From Synechococcus sp. Nb3U1 (GTDB lineage: Bacteria; Cyanobacteriota; Cyanobacteriia; Thermostichales; Thermostichaceae), in the NCBI RefSeq assembly GCF_021533835.1, contig NZ_JAKFYQ010000003.1:62001-126000 (forward strand): 64,000 nucleotides of DNA, in the 5' to 3' direction. Shown here piece by piece: positions 53,263 to 64,000 of this stretch (position 1 is the stretch's first letter; every line of letters starts with the position of its first letter). The notes beneath the pieces were generated by a model that was not told the DNA's origin, made no database searches, and saw only the letters and a list, made by a program, of their open reading frames with translations. The position numbers were made by a program, and so were the translations under genes.

Positions 53263-53969
53263 GCCTCCCACTCAGGATCTTGGCCTAAAGCGCGCAATCT
53301 TTCTGCTAGGCGCTCGGCTCTTTGGCGCTCTTGCTCCGCTCTTTGACGTTCCTGCTCGGCTCGTTGCCGCTCGAACTGGGCCTGTTCATCTCCTGTCAGA
53401 AGCAACTGCCCTTGCGCATCGCACCAGCGTAGCCAGCGGGCCTGTTTTGCCTCAAAAACTCCCTCCCACACCGTGAGTCCAAGCTCCACCTGTTCCAGCC
53501 AAGTTTCGGTCATTTCCACGTAGTGGCGGCCCCGCAGCTCAAAAATTTGCAGCTCGTCTGCTCCTAGCTCGTGATTCGGGTCAAAGACAACATAGTAACT
53601 AACCCGCATCTGTTCATAGCGGCTCAGCTTGCTTTCCAACTCGTTGCCTTCGGGATTAGAGACAATCTCAATCACCACATCTGGCGGCTTATCAAACTGC
53701 CACAGTAGGTAACAACGGTTCTGCTTCTCCCACCACTGCTCCGGCACAGTGACATCTAGGCTGAGAAAAACATCTGGCACAATTGGAGGCCGACCAATGG
53801 CGGTGTAAATGCCCACATTAGCCGCGGCCAAAAAGGTCTTGCCCTGCAACGCGCTGTAGAGGACTCCAGTCAAGAGGCGCTGCTGCTTTTCAGAGGCAAA
53901 ATTGTCTACGGGGGTGTCATCCTCAGTCACGAGCTCAGCAACGTCAGGAGCCAGTAGTTCGATATCCAT
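53259..53969 (-). CDS. Uma2-family (DUF820) putative endonuclease
   Basis: 236 residues from ATG 53969. The frame is open to TTG 54017. PD-(D/E)XK-like core: GRPPIVPDVFLSLDV with the catalytic Asp and FDKPPDVVIEIVSNPEGNE with E-I-V-S, then LSRYEQMRVSYYVVFDP. The C-terminus is a charged coiled coil built of RQRAEQE repeats (three copies), ending RALGQDPEWEA. The family is strongly expanded in cyanobacteria, and its biological role is not settled. A decayed relative is at 27854-28041. Confidence 0.85.
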   Translation of the reverse strand: MDIELLAPDVAELVTEDDTPVDNFASEKQQRLLTGVLYSALQGKTFLAAANVGIYTAIGRPPIVPDVFLSLDVTVPEQWWEKQNRCYLLWQFDKPPDVVIEIVSNPEGNELESKLSRYEQMRVSYYVVFDPNHELGADELQIFELRGRHYVEMTETWLEQVELGLTVWEGVFEAKQARWLRWCDAQGQLLLTGDEQAQFERQRAEQERQRAEQERQRAERLAERLRALGQDPEWEA

Positions 53970-54071
53970 CAGCAGATGCGGTTGTAGGTAGGTTTTGGTG
54001 ATCTTAGCCGCCGACAAGCAAAAAGCCGCAGGTTTGGCTTTGCCAGAACTGGTGTTGGTGGTGATTCTGTA

Positions 54072-54497
54072 CTAATAAGACCCACTGCTGGCATCACAAG
54101 TACTGGGATCATTGCCTGAACCGGTGTTGCCATTGAGGTTAGCCACATTGGGGCCTGTTGAGGCTACGTTGGCTGTACTGCTGGGAACCGCCGTGCCGAA
54201 TTTGTTGCTATTCAAAATCACAGTGCCCCCAAGGTTACTGATAGCTCCACCGCTGGTTGTAGCGGTATTGCCGCTGAGATTGCTGTCTGAGACAGTGGCT
54301 TTAGAAAAGGTGGTGAATAAGCGGATTCCACCGTCAGAGTCTGCGCTGTTGTTACTGAGGGTACTGTTGTTCACAGTGAGGGTAGAGCCAGTTGCCGCAA
54401 AGATCCCGCTGCCATAACCAGAAGATCCGTTGGTAATGGTCAGCCCATTGATGGTGACATTGAGATTGGATCCGATATTAAATACCCGGAATTTCAC
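54072..54497 (-). pseudogene. Fragment of a large right-handed beta-helix (CSLREA/POMP-like) surface protein
   Basis: 141 codons. The text FRVFNIGSNLNVTINGLTIT, GSTLTVNNSTLSNNSADSDG and AISNLGGTVILNSNKF is the middle of a long secreted beta-helix protein. The signal peptide and first coils that should precede RVFNIGS are missing. The frame opens at GTG 54497, immediately after the alaS TAA (54498-54500), in the same reading frame as alaS. No ribosome site serves it. I read a 5'-truncated remnant whose left part was lost. A short intact protein is unlikely. Confidence 0.65.
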
Positions 54498-57161
<2,664 letters not shown>

Positions 57162-57447
57162 AGCAGGGGCAAAGGGAGACTGTATCAATTCTAAGTTTTT
57201 TGCATTCTGGGCAACCCACTCCTTCCCAGACTGGCGCCTAGTCCACGCCAATCAACGGCAAAACTAAGCGATTTCTCCGATTTATCTCAAGAGGGCAGAC
57301 GCTAAAATCACCCTATCCGCAGCAGTTGTGCAAAATTTATTCCCTCCCGGTCTAACCTAGATGTATCTCTCACAACTTGTCTGCCCCCCTTGCTCCTCAG
57401 CCCCGCACCGGTTGCACGAATCGTCAGCTGGTAGGCCCTGAACTGGT

Positions 57448-59109
57448 ATGCCCAACTGTTACTGCCTCAATCCTGCCTGTTCGCAGCCGGAAAACCCGCC
57501 GGAGGCTTCCACTTGTGCAGCTTGTGGCCATCCGCTTCTGGTTCGCAATCGCTATCGGGCATTCAAACGAATTGGGCAAGGGGGCTTTGGCTCCACTTTC
57601 CTGGTGCGCGACCAAGATATGCCCTCCAAACCTTGGCGGGTGATCAAGCAGCTACGCCCAGTGGAGAATTCACCGCAAATTGCCAAGCTTTCAGAAGAAC
57701 TGTTTAACCGCGAAGCCCAGGTGTTGGAGCGTCTTGGGGAACATTCACAAATTCCCAAGCTGTTTGCCCACTTTCAGGAGGGTGGCAAATTTTATTTGGT
57801 GCAGGAGTTCGTTCAGGGCATCACCCTCTCCCAAGAAATGCACCGCAATGGGCCTTTTTCGGAGGAACAAGCCCGACAGGTGATGCAGGAGGTGCTGCTG
57901 ATCCTCAGCTATGTCCACAGCCACAACACGGTTCACCGCGATATCAAGCCCGCCAACCTGATCCGCCGCAAAGAGGATCAGCGGTTGGTGCTAATCGACT
58001 TTGGGGCCGTGAAGGAGCTGGGCCCGGCCCATGAACAAGTGGTGGAAGTGACGGCGATTCGTTCCCTAGGCTTTTCTCCTCCAGAGCAGGTGCAGGGGCA
58101 GGCGGTAGGCCCCTCCAGCGATCTTTATGCCTTGGCGGCCACTTGCATCAACTTAATGACCTTAGAATCGCCGGCCAAGTTTTATGACCACGACACGGGT
58201 CAGTGGGATTGGTCGAACCGTCTACAGCTCAGCCCGGAATTCAACGCCATTTTGACCCGGATGTTGCAGCAGACTGTAAATCAACGGTTTGCTACGGCGA
58301 CCGAAGTGTTGCGGGCGCTCCAGGGGATGTCGCTAGAGGAAATTAACGGCCCGGTTTCTCAGCCGATAGTTTTACCCCATCACCCGGTCGGCATCAGTCC
58401 GAGTCCGTCGATGATCTCCAGTCACTGGGCCAGACGCCGTTCGGAGGGATTTTCCCAGCCCACACCGATCGCGCGACCCACCGCTGGCGGGATCCCCTCT
58501 GGGGGTCTAGGGACTACCCCCACTGGGTTCATCAGCACCACTGGGTTTGCTCAAGGTCGGGTTACCAGCACTACGGGTTTCGGACGAGTCAAACCTGCCA
58601 CGCCACCCCGAAATCAGTCTATGGCCGGAGCCGATTTGCGCGGACAATCTTTTGCCAACCAAAACTTGGCTGGTCAGGATCTGCGGCGGGCGGATCTGCG
58701 GGGAGCGGATTTTTCGGGGGCCAACCTCCAGCGGGCCGATCTGCGCGGGATCCTCTTCAATACCCCTCAACCCAGTTGGTTACAGGCCCTCAGCAGGTTG
58801 TTTGGGCGGGCCAAGACTCTGGGGGGAATCGCAGCTGGCTTGGGGGGGTTGCTGGGCTCAGGGCTCCTGGCCTTTTTGATTATCCGCCTTGCCACAGGTA
58901 ATTTGGTCTACGCTTTGGGAGCAGCTTTGATCGCTTTGGTGGTGGCCGGCTCGGTGCTTTGGTCGATGACAGGGCGGGTGAGCTTGGCCCAACACACAGA
59001 GGAAACCAACAAACGCTTTACCAGCTTTCGCAAAGCTGACCTACGGGGGGCACAGATGGATGAGAAGTTCCGGGAGTTTGCCCGGCGGCAGGGTGCCTTG
59101 CTGGGTTAG
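57448..59109 (+). CDS. spkB: Ser/Thr protein kinase with N-terminal Cys motif and pentapeptide repeats (SpkB-type)
   Basis: 553 residues. N-terminus MPNCYCLNPACSQPENPPEA with CAACGHPL forms a zinc-ribbon-like cysteine cluster. Kinase domain ~32-300: RIGQGGFGSTFLV (Gly loop), VIKQL (Lys), HRDIKPANLIRR (catalytic Asp), IDFGAVKEL (DFG), and an activation segment GFSPPEQVQG. A Ser/Thr/Pro linker follows, then pentapeptide repeats (AGADLRGQSFANQNLAGQDL), two membrane helices and a final pentapeptide-like ADLRGAQ. Synechocystis SpkB, linked to oxidative-stress tolerance, has this Cys-kinase-pentapeptide plan, so the name is by architecture. Confidence 0.82.
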   Translation: MPNCYCLNPACSQPENPPEASTCAACGHPLLVRNRYRAFKRIGQGGFGSTFLVRDQDMPSKPWRVIKQLRPVENSPQIAKLSEELFNREAQVLERLGEHSQIPKLFAHFQEGGKFYLVQEFVQGITLSQEMHRNGPFSEEQARQVMQEVLLILSYVHSHNTVHRDIKPANLIRRKEDQRLVLIDFGAVKELGPAHEQVVEVTAIRSLGFSPPEQVQGQAVGPSSDLYALAATCINLMTLESPAKFYDHDTGQWDWSNRLQLSPEFNAILTRMLQQTVNQRFATATEVLRALQGMSLEEINGPVSQPIVLPHHPVGISPSPSMISSHWARRRSEGFSQPTPIARPTAGGIPSGGLGTTPTGFISTTGFAQGRVTSTTGFGRVKPATPPRNQSMAGADLRGQSFANQNLAGQDLRRADLRGADFSGANLQRADLRGILFNTPQPSWLQALSRLFGRAKTLGGIAAGLGGLLGSGLLAFLIIRLATGNLVYALGAALIALVVAGSVLWSMTGRVSLAQHTEETNKRFTSFRKADLRGAQMDEKFREFARRQGALLG

Positions 59110-59126
59110 AGAGATGGATTTGAGAA

Positions 59127-59198
59127 GCTGATGACGTGACTCGAACACGCGACCTGCTCATTACGAGTGAGCTGCTCTACCAACTGAGCTACATCAGC
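59127..59198 (-). tRNA. tRNA-Thr (anticodon CGU)
   Basis: 72 bases, full cloverleaf: acceptor GCTGATG / CATCAGC, D-arm GCTC-AGTTGGTA-GAGC, anticodon stem GCTCA/TGAGC with loop CTCGTAA (anticodon CGT in DNA), T-arm ACGTG-type stem with TTCGAGT loop. The CCA is not encoded. It reads ACG. Confidence 0.95.
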
Positions 59199-59295
59199 AG
59201 GGTATGCTTCAACAGTTGAAAGACTCCGAAAACCCGAGCGGCCACCAAGTCTGGGTTTCTTGTCATTCCCCTGAATTGAGCTTATCGATTCTATC

Positions 59296-60888
59296 TCATC
59301 CCCGCCGCGCTCGGGATCCCCAACGCCAGCGCAACAATCCGAAAGACAATGCCAGGGTTAGCCATGCCATCCAATCGCCGCTGCGGCTGAAAAAGGTTTG
59401 CTCCGAGCGCCGCATCACCTCTCCAGTAATCACCCCCCGCTGAAAAATCGGGCCTACCTGTTGCAGCCGCCCCGAGGGATCCACCACCAAATTGCCGCCG
59501 GTATTGTTCACGAACACTACGCTCCGCCGATTTTCAATAGCCCGGAAAACCGAAAGCTTGCCGTGCAGCATCGGCCAGTGACTGTTGCCAAACCAGCTAT
59601 CATCCGAGATCACAATCAAAGACTCTGCCCCATTGCGAGTCAACGTCCGACTCGGCGCAGGCAAAACACTCTCCAGACAGACCATCACCCCCAGAGCCCC
59701 GAAACGCTCACCTCCCGCCAGAGGCCGATATCCATCCGGTGAAGGCACATACCGCCCCGACTCGAAATAGGGAAAAATCCACTGCTTGCCAAACAAATCC
59801 AGCAGATTACCCTGAGCATCGAACAGCAGGGCGGTGTTGAAAAACTGCATTTGATCATCAGGCAGATCCACTGTGCGGGGATCCGGCTCAGTGGCACCCG
59901 TAATCAGCGCTCCTGTGGGGAGGAGGATCCCTTGCATTGGCTCGAGCACATAGGGTTCCAACCCCGTGTTGAGCAACCGCGCCCGCAACGCCCCCTCCGG
60001 CCAGATCACCAACTCCGCCCCTTTCGCCACCGCCTGCCTAGAAAGTTGATGCAGCTCTCGATACCGCTCTATGCGATACTCCCAACTGCGATCTGCCTCC
60101 AACCAAGCCACCTGCTGTACAGCCCCCACCCGAAAACGGGGAGCCCCTGCGCCCGCCGCCCAGTTATCGAAATACGCCAACCGCCAGCCCCCATAGGCCA
60201 ATACGGCTCCACTCAGACCTAACCCCAAAGCCAGCGTCCGCCAGAGGGTTGAACGGTCAGAGAGCTGGTTCTTCCAGATCTGCCAACCTTGGGTGGCCAC
60301 TTGCCAGAGCAGCCCATTGACGAACACCGCGAAGAAGGTCACGCCCCAGATGCCTGTCACATCGGCCATTTGGATCCCTAAAGGCCAGTCAAACAGCAGG
60401 GATCCCCAATGGAAGGGAATTGGAGACCACAGCAAGCCCAACAATCCATCCAACCCTGTCCAGACGGTGGCTATGCCCAGAGGACGCACCCAAGCGGGCA
60501 GGGGCCGACTGAGGTAAAGGCTGAGCAGCGTAGCGGTGGTGAAAAACAGCGGAATAAGCGGAGCGACCACAAATCCGCCCAGGATCTCCCAAGCGCTGAG
60601 CACCTTGACGGAAAAGGGATCCACCCAGAAGGCATAGAGACAAACACAGAACCAAAGGCTGTAGGCCAAGCCCAGTCGCCGCCATCCTTGCCGTTGTTCA
60701 CACAGATAAAACAGCGGCGCCAAACCCAGCAGTGCCCCCGGGAACCAGTGCAGCCAACGATTGGGGGAGCCCAGGCAGAGCAGCAGAATGGTCAAGATGA
60801 TCAGCCAGTGCTCTCTCCACTCGGTGCCTCTCTGATTTGACAGATTCTCCTGCCAAGTTGAGCGTTCTGGTTCCAGCTTTATTACCAT
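59296..60888 (-). CDS. lnt: Apolipoprotein N-acyltransferase Lnt
   Basis: 530 residues. About seven membrane helices in the first 250 residues (WLIILTILLLCLG, FPGALLGLAPLFYL and others) followed by a periplasmic carbon-nitrogen hydrolase domain: catalytic Glu in LVIWPEGALRA, Lys in LFGKQWIFPYFESG and nucleophile Cys in GVMVCLESVLPA. A last helix (WLTLALSFGLLRW) ends the protein. It adds the third acyl chain to lipoproteins, such as those encoded at 1-306 and 34862-36622. The Lys and Cys loops differ slightly from the enterobacterial text, as expected for cyanobacteria. Confidence 0.9.
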   Translation of the reverse strand: MVIKLEPERSTWQENLSNQRGTEWREHWLIILTILLLCLGSPNRWLHWFPGALLGLAPLFYLCEQRQGWRRLGLAYSLWFCVCLYAFWVDPFSVKVLSAWEILGGFVVAPLIPLFFTTATLLSLYLSRPLPAWVRPLGIATVWTGLDGLLGLLWSPIPFHWGSLLFDWPLGIQMADVTGIWGVTFFAVFVNGLLWQVATQGWQIWKNQLSDRSTLWRTLALGLGLSGAVLAYGGWRLAYFDNWAAGAGAPRFRVGAVQQVAWLEADRSWEYRIERYRELHQLSRQAVAKGAELVIWPEGALRARLLNTGLEPYVLEPMQGILLPTGALITGATEPDPRTVDLPDDQMQFFNTALLFDAQGNLLDLFGKQWIFPYFESGRYVPSPDGYRPLAGGERFGALGVMVCLESVLPAPSRTLTRNGAESLIVISDDSWFGNSHWPMLHGKLSVFRAIENRRSVVFVNNTGGNLVVDPSGRLQQVGPIFQRGVITGEVMRRSEQTFFSRSGDWMAWLTLALSFGLLRWRWGSRARRG

Positions 60889-61086
60889 CTCATCTGCCGC
60901 TCCATGTCCTGGGGGATCCCTAGACCCTTCTCCTCAACGGGCTGCGGATCCCTCAGCCAAGCATACCTCTTTCGTCACTTTCGGAAATTTCGATGAGTTT
61001 ACATCATTTCAGCAAAATTTCCGACTACGAGAAATCAAGTCTTTCTCCCAACTTGACAGAAGAGGCGTATGGTGCCTCCAGTTACC

Positions 61087-61725
61087 TTATTGCGGATACC
61101 ACTGCTCTCGCCAGCCGCGCATTTGATCGATCTCCGCCTGTTGGCTGGCCAAAATCGCCTCCGCCAACTGGCGAATTTCAGGCCGTTGGGATTTTTCTAG
61201 GGCCTCTTCTGCCATGATCACAGCCCCTTCATGGTGGCGGATCATCGCCTCGATAAAGCGCAAATCAAACCAATCGTTGGCAGATCCCAAATCACTATCC
61301 ATGCGCATATCGGAGAGTCTTTCCGGGGTCATCGCCATCATGTGCCCCATCTCCTCATGCCACATCAGCGGATAACGGGGTGCCTCTGGGTACCAACTCG
61401 GCCGCCAAGCCTGCATTTGCTCAATTTCTTCGCTTTGGGCCGCCAAAATCGCCTCCGCCAACTGGCGAATTTCAGGCCGTTGGGATTTTTCCAGGGCCTC
61501 TTTTGCCATGATCACAGCCCCTTCATGGTGAGGAATCATGGCATCGATAAAGCGCAAATCAAAAGCTTCATCTGCAGGGCCCAAGCTCATCGCGTGAGTC
61601 CCATGGACAGAGGGATCCGCATTTTTCACATGAGCAGCCGATTCTGCTCTTAAACCCATTCCAATCTCCGCAAGGGCAACCACACTGGTCAGGATCAGGC
61701 CATAGGCTGCTTTGTTCCGGATCAT
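61087..61725 (-). CDS. Exported protein with two DUF305 domains
   Basis: 212 residues, GGAGG six bases before the start. The N-terminal signal is cleaved around LRAES. Two DUF305 units: FDLRFIDAMIPHHEGAVIMA (residues ~56-105) and FDLRFIEAMIRHHEGAVIMA (~154-205), each followed by KEALEKSQRPEIRQLAEAIL or its twin. DUF305 is a ferritin-like four-helix fold with the H-H-E motif, found with copper and other metals. The stretch between them is Met/His-rich (MWHEEMGHMMAM), which suggests metal binding. The two halves are nearly identical at DNA level (see findings). Confidence 0.88.
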   Translation of the reverse strand: MIRNKAAYGLILTSVVALAEIGMGLRAESAAHVKNADPSVHGTHAMSLGPADEAFDLRFIDAMIPHHEGAVIMAKEALEKSQRPEIRQLAEAILAAQSEEIEQMQAWRPSWYPEAPRYPLMWHEEMGHMMAMTPERLSDMRMDSDLGSANDWFDLRFIEAMIRHHEGAVIMAEEALEKSQRPEIRQLAEAILASQQAEIDQMRGWREQWYPQ

Positions 61726-61849
61726 CGGTCACCTCCAACTGACAACAACACAGAGCCCATCCTAAAGGTTTCAGCCGACTGGAGAGTCAAGCACTTCTGC
61801 TATCCTGGCATCCATCCCCTCGGGATCCTTTTTCTCTGGGAGCACAGGT

Positions 61850-62485
61850 ATGACCGGCCAGGTGATTACCATCGACCATCCCCTGGTGCAGCACAAACTC
61901 AGCCTCATGCGCCGCGTTGAGACCACCACCGCCGAATTTCGGGCCCTGATGCGGGAGATCAGTCTGCTGATGGCCTACGAGGTCACCCGCGATTTGCCCC
62001 TCAAACCGGAATCGATCCAAACCCCAATGGCTTCGATGTTGGCGCCGATGCTGGCAGCAGAGAAAAAGTTGGTGCTCGTCTCGATCATGCGGGCTGGACA
62101 AGGGATCCTTGACGGCATGTTGGAGCTGATCCCGGCAGCACGGGTAGGGCATATCGGCCTATACCGGGATCCCCATACCCTGATCCCCATCGAGTACTAC
62201 TTCAAGGTGCCCACTGATATTGAGGATCGGGAGGTGTTGGTGGTGGATCCGATGTTGGCTACAGGCCATTCAGCCACTGCAGCTGTTCTCCGTCTGCGTC
62301 AGACCCGCCCCAAGTCGATCCGCTTTGTCTGTTTGGTGGCTGCCCCAGAAGGGATCCAACATTTCCATGAGCAGAACCCCGATGTACCCATCTACACTGC
62401 CGCAGTGGATGACGGCCTAGATGAGCACGGCTACATCATCCCCGGCCTGGGGGATGCGGGGGATCGCCTGTTTGGTACCCGTTGA
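61850..62485 (+). CDS. upp: Uracil phosphoribosyltransferase Upp
   Basis: 211 residues, GGGAG seven bases before ATG 61850. Salvages uracil with PRPP to UMP. Seen: [19 protein letters not shown], the flexible loop [17 protein letters not shown]-like segment ([12 protein letters not shown]), the PRPP-binding [18 protein letters not shown] and the uracil-binding C-terminus [16 protein letters not shown]. Length and ends match the family (~208-216). Confidence 0.96.
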   Translation: MTGQVITIDHPLVQHKLSLMRRVETTTAEFRALMREISLLMAYEVTRDLPLKPESIQTPMASMLAPMLAAEKKLVLVSIMRAGQGILDGMLELIPAARVGHIGLYRDPHTLIPIEYYFKVPTDIEDREVLVVDPMLATGHSATAAVLRLRQTRPKSIRFVCLVAAPEGIQHFHEQNPDVPIYTAAVDDGLDEHGYIIPGLGDAGDRLFGTR

Positions 62486-62515
62486 GGTGGCTTGAGGTTG
62501 ACTCTGAGGCAGAGG

Positions 62516-64000
62516 TTAGGAAGCTGGACTGGCGGACAACAACTGTTCTCCCTCCAGCATGCGAGCGGCAGCGCTGAGTAGCTCCTCTTCCAGATAGGGT
62601 TTGGTGAAGTAGGCGGTTGCCCCCAGTTCCCGCGCCGTTTGCCGGTGCCGTTCGGCTCCCCGTGAGGTGAGCATGGCCACAGGCAGACGGTTGAGGGTAC
62701 TGTCTTCCCGTAGACGAGTCAGCAACTCCAGTCCATCCATCCGCGGCATTTCGATGTCGCAGAAAATCAGATCGCAGGGCAAACCACCCCGCAGCTTTTC
62801 CCAGGCATCCTGGCCATCCCGGGCCTGTTCCACCCGGTAGCCCACCTTCTGGAAAGACATCGAGAGCAACTCGCGCACCGTAATCGAGTCGTCCACGATC
62901 AGCACCGTGGTTTGGTGCACCTCTTCCGGTGTGGGTTCATCATCCCGATGATCCAACCAGAAGCGGTTCAGATCCCGACGACGACCGTGGGCCATATCCA
63001 CCAGCTCGATGATGTCGGCAATCGGCAACACCCGCCCGTTCCCCAGCACCGTCGCCCCGGAAATACCCGGCGGCTTGGCCACAGGCCCGCGCAGTTGCTT
63101 GATCACGATTTCCTGCTCTTCCACAAAGCTGTCTACCTGCAGGGCAACATACTGGCCAGCACTTTGCAGGATGACGATGGGGATGATGCCCTCATCCTGG
63201 CTGATGCTGTAGACCTCAGAGCGGCTGCGGTTGTGGCTGCGGCTGTAGGCCAACAGATCCGAGAGGGGTTGGAAATGCAGGCGTTGATCCCGCCAGGGAA
63301 TGGTGGGCCGCCCTTGCTCGTCCATCTGCACTTCGTCGGCAGGAATATCCAGCATCTCCTCTACCCCATCGAGGGGGAAGGCCATCAGGGCTTTGTCGCT
63401 GACACAGACCATGGCTTTGGAAATGCTCAGAGTGAGGGGCAGGCGGATGGTGAAGGTGGTGCCTTTACCTTGCACAGAATCCACCTGAATGCTGCCGCGC
63501 AGTTCACTGATGTTGCGGCGCACCACATCCAGACCGACACCTCGTCCGGCCAGATCGTCTACCTCTCCCTCGTCACGGGCACTAAAGCCAGGGTTGAAGA
63601 GGATGTTGAACACCTCGTCTTCATCCGCTTGCTCCGACAGCAGGCCCAGCCGTTGGGCTTTGGTTCTCACTTTGTCCACCGGGATCCCACCCCCATCATC
63701 CGAGACGACCATAATGGTTTGGTTGCCTTGATAGAAGGCTTTGATAGTGATCTTGCCTTCGGGGGATTTGCCGGCACGGCGGCGCTCCTCAGGCGGTTCG
63801 ATCCCGTGCACTAGGGCATTGTTCACCAGGTGGGTCATCGGGTCATAGAGTTCTTCGAGGATGGCCTTGTCGATCAGGGTGTCGCGCCCCTCTACCACCA
63901 AGTTGGCCTGCTTACCGGTCTTGATGGAGAGATCTCGAATGGCCCGGGGGAGCCGGTCGGCAATTTGCGAGAAGGGCACCATGCGCGCCCGGTTCAAGCC
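62516..64000 (-). CDS. CheA-type hybrid histidine kinase, C-terminal part (runs off window end)
   Basis: At least 494 residues, 5' end outside the window. From the edge: RARMVPFSQIADRLPRAIRD (dimerisation/catalytic start as in CheA), N-box HLVNNALVHGIEPPEERR, G1 DDGGGIP, G2 LAGRGVGLDVVRRNI, then a CheW-like domain (CVSDKALMAFPLDGVEEML...VDSFVEEQEIVIKQL) and a C-terminal REC domain: VLIVDDSITVREL, LIFCDIEMPRMDGLE with the phospho-Asp, LTSRG and TKPYLEEELL. In cyanobacteria such CheA-REC fusions drive type IV pilus motility or phototaxis. The Hpt domain must lie upstream. Confidence 0.9.
   Translation of the reverse strand, partial: GLNRARMVPFSQIADRLPRAIRDLSIKTGKQANLVVEGRDTLIDKAILEELYDPMTHLVNNALVHGIEPPEERRRAGKSPEGKITIKAFYQGNQTIMVVSDDGGGIPVDKVRTKAQRLGLLSEQADEDEVFNILFNPGFSARDEGEVDDLAGRGVGLDVVRRNISELRGSIQVDSVQGKGTTFTIRLPLTLSISKAMVCVSDKALMAFPLDGVEEMLDIPADEVQMDEQGRPTIPWRDQRLHFQPLSDLLAYSRSHNRSRSEVYSISQDEGIIPIVILQSAGQYVALQVDSFVEEQEIVIKQLRGPVAKPPGISGATVLGNGRVLPIADIIELVDMAHGRRRDLNRFWLDHRDDEPTPEEVHQTTVLIVDDSITVRELLSMSFQKVGYRVEQARDGQDAWEKLRGGLPCDLIFCDIEMPRMDGLELLTRLREDSTLNRLPVAMLTSRGAERHRQTARELGATAYFTKPYLEEELLSAAARMLEGEQLLSASPAS

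Noticed and set aside
62912-63814. 300-codon plus-strand frame
   Set aside because: Antisense to the CheA-type kinase, whose domains are continuous. Composition is typical of an antisense shadow.

Overview
This window is chromosomal DNA of a cyanobacterium, moderately GC-rich with short intergenic gaps. Cyanobacterial markers are a CX12CX13CX14C SufR repressor divergent from sufB, a principal sigma factor with an acidic N-terminal extension, an SLH-domain porin-like protein, an SpkB-type Ser/Thr kinase with pentapeptide repeats, a DUF4278 mini-protein, AMIN-domain AmiC and Uma2 nucleases. The palindrome GGGATCCC (core GGATCC) is scattered at several copies per kb, while the usual cyanobacterial repeat HIP1 (GCGATCGC) is rare. 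That pattern, with the gene content, makes me infer a hot-spring Thermostichus / 'Synechococcus' A/B-prime type lineage. This is an inference, not an identification.

Layout. 1-5.5 kb: end of an RND-pump adaptor gene, small exported proteins, uppP, a STAS protein and an SLH protein. 5.6-10.9 kb: the Fe-S assembly block sufB-(mscL)-sufC-sufD on the minus strand, divergent from sufR, with two SufR-type operator sites between them. 10.9-14.9 kb: a DAHP synthase gene preceded by what looks like a complete leader-peptide transcription attenuator, then folB, miaE and a sensor kinase. 15.2-22 kb: a three-domain CBM20/SGNH/DUF1796 protein, amiC-murI, potC and a decayed toxin-antitoxin pair. 22-29.3 kb: metH, sigA, a deletion remnant of a Uma2 gene, a TerB-like gene and a DUF4278 gene. 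29.4-39.5 kb: MshEN-domain protein, secG, hydrolases, a response regulator, sdhA, an oligopeptide-binding lipoprotein, ispF, and an AT-rich FkbM-like methyltransferase that looks acquired. 39.5-53 kb: glmS, an MlaD/MlaF lipid-transport pair, TerC, an ABC-F protein, a double ArsA/GET3-like ATPase, a beta-helix/SPOR protein, a pentapeptide protein and an LptF/G permease. 53-64 kb: Uma2, a beta-helix gene fragment, alaS, spkB, tRNA-Thr(CGU), lnt, a duplicated DUF305 protein, upp and the 3' part of a CheA-type hybrid kinase.

How genes relate. Most are single housekeeping genes or short operons, as is usual in cyanobacteria. Cell-envelope functions recur (uppP, amiC, murI, glmS, mlaFD, lptF/G-like, lnt, SLH). 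The clearest regulatory circuits are SufR control of the suf genes and the predicted aromatic-amino-acid attenuator in front of the DAHP synthase gene.

The strongest candidate for an undescribed system is that attenuator (10979-11116): a 24-codon leader peptide rich in Phe/Tyr/Trp whose codons overlap one arm of three mutually exclusive hairpins ending in a U-tract. Next in interest are a family of three ~105-110 bp miniature inverted-repeat elements (587-694, 28627-28735, 37472-37575) and three decayed genes not visible as normal ORFs (toxin, antitoxin, Uma2).
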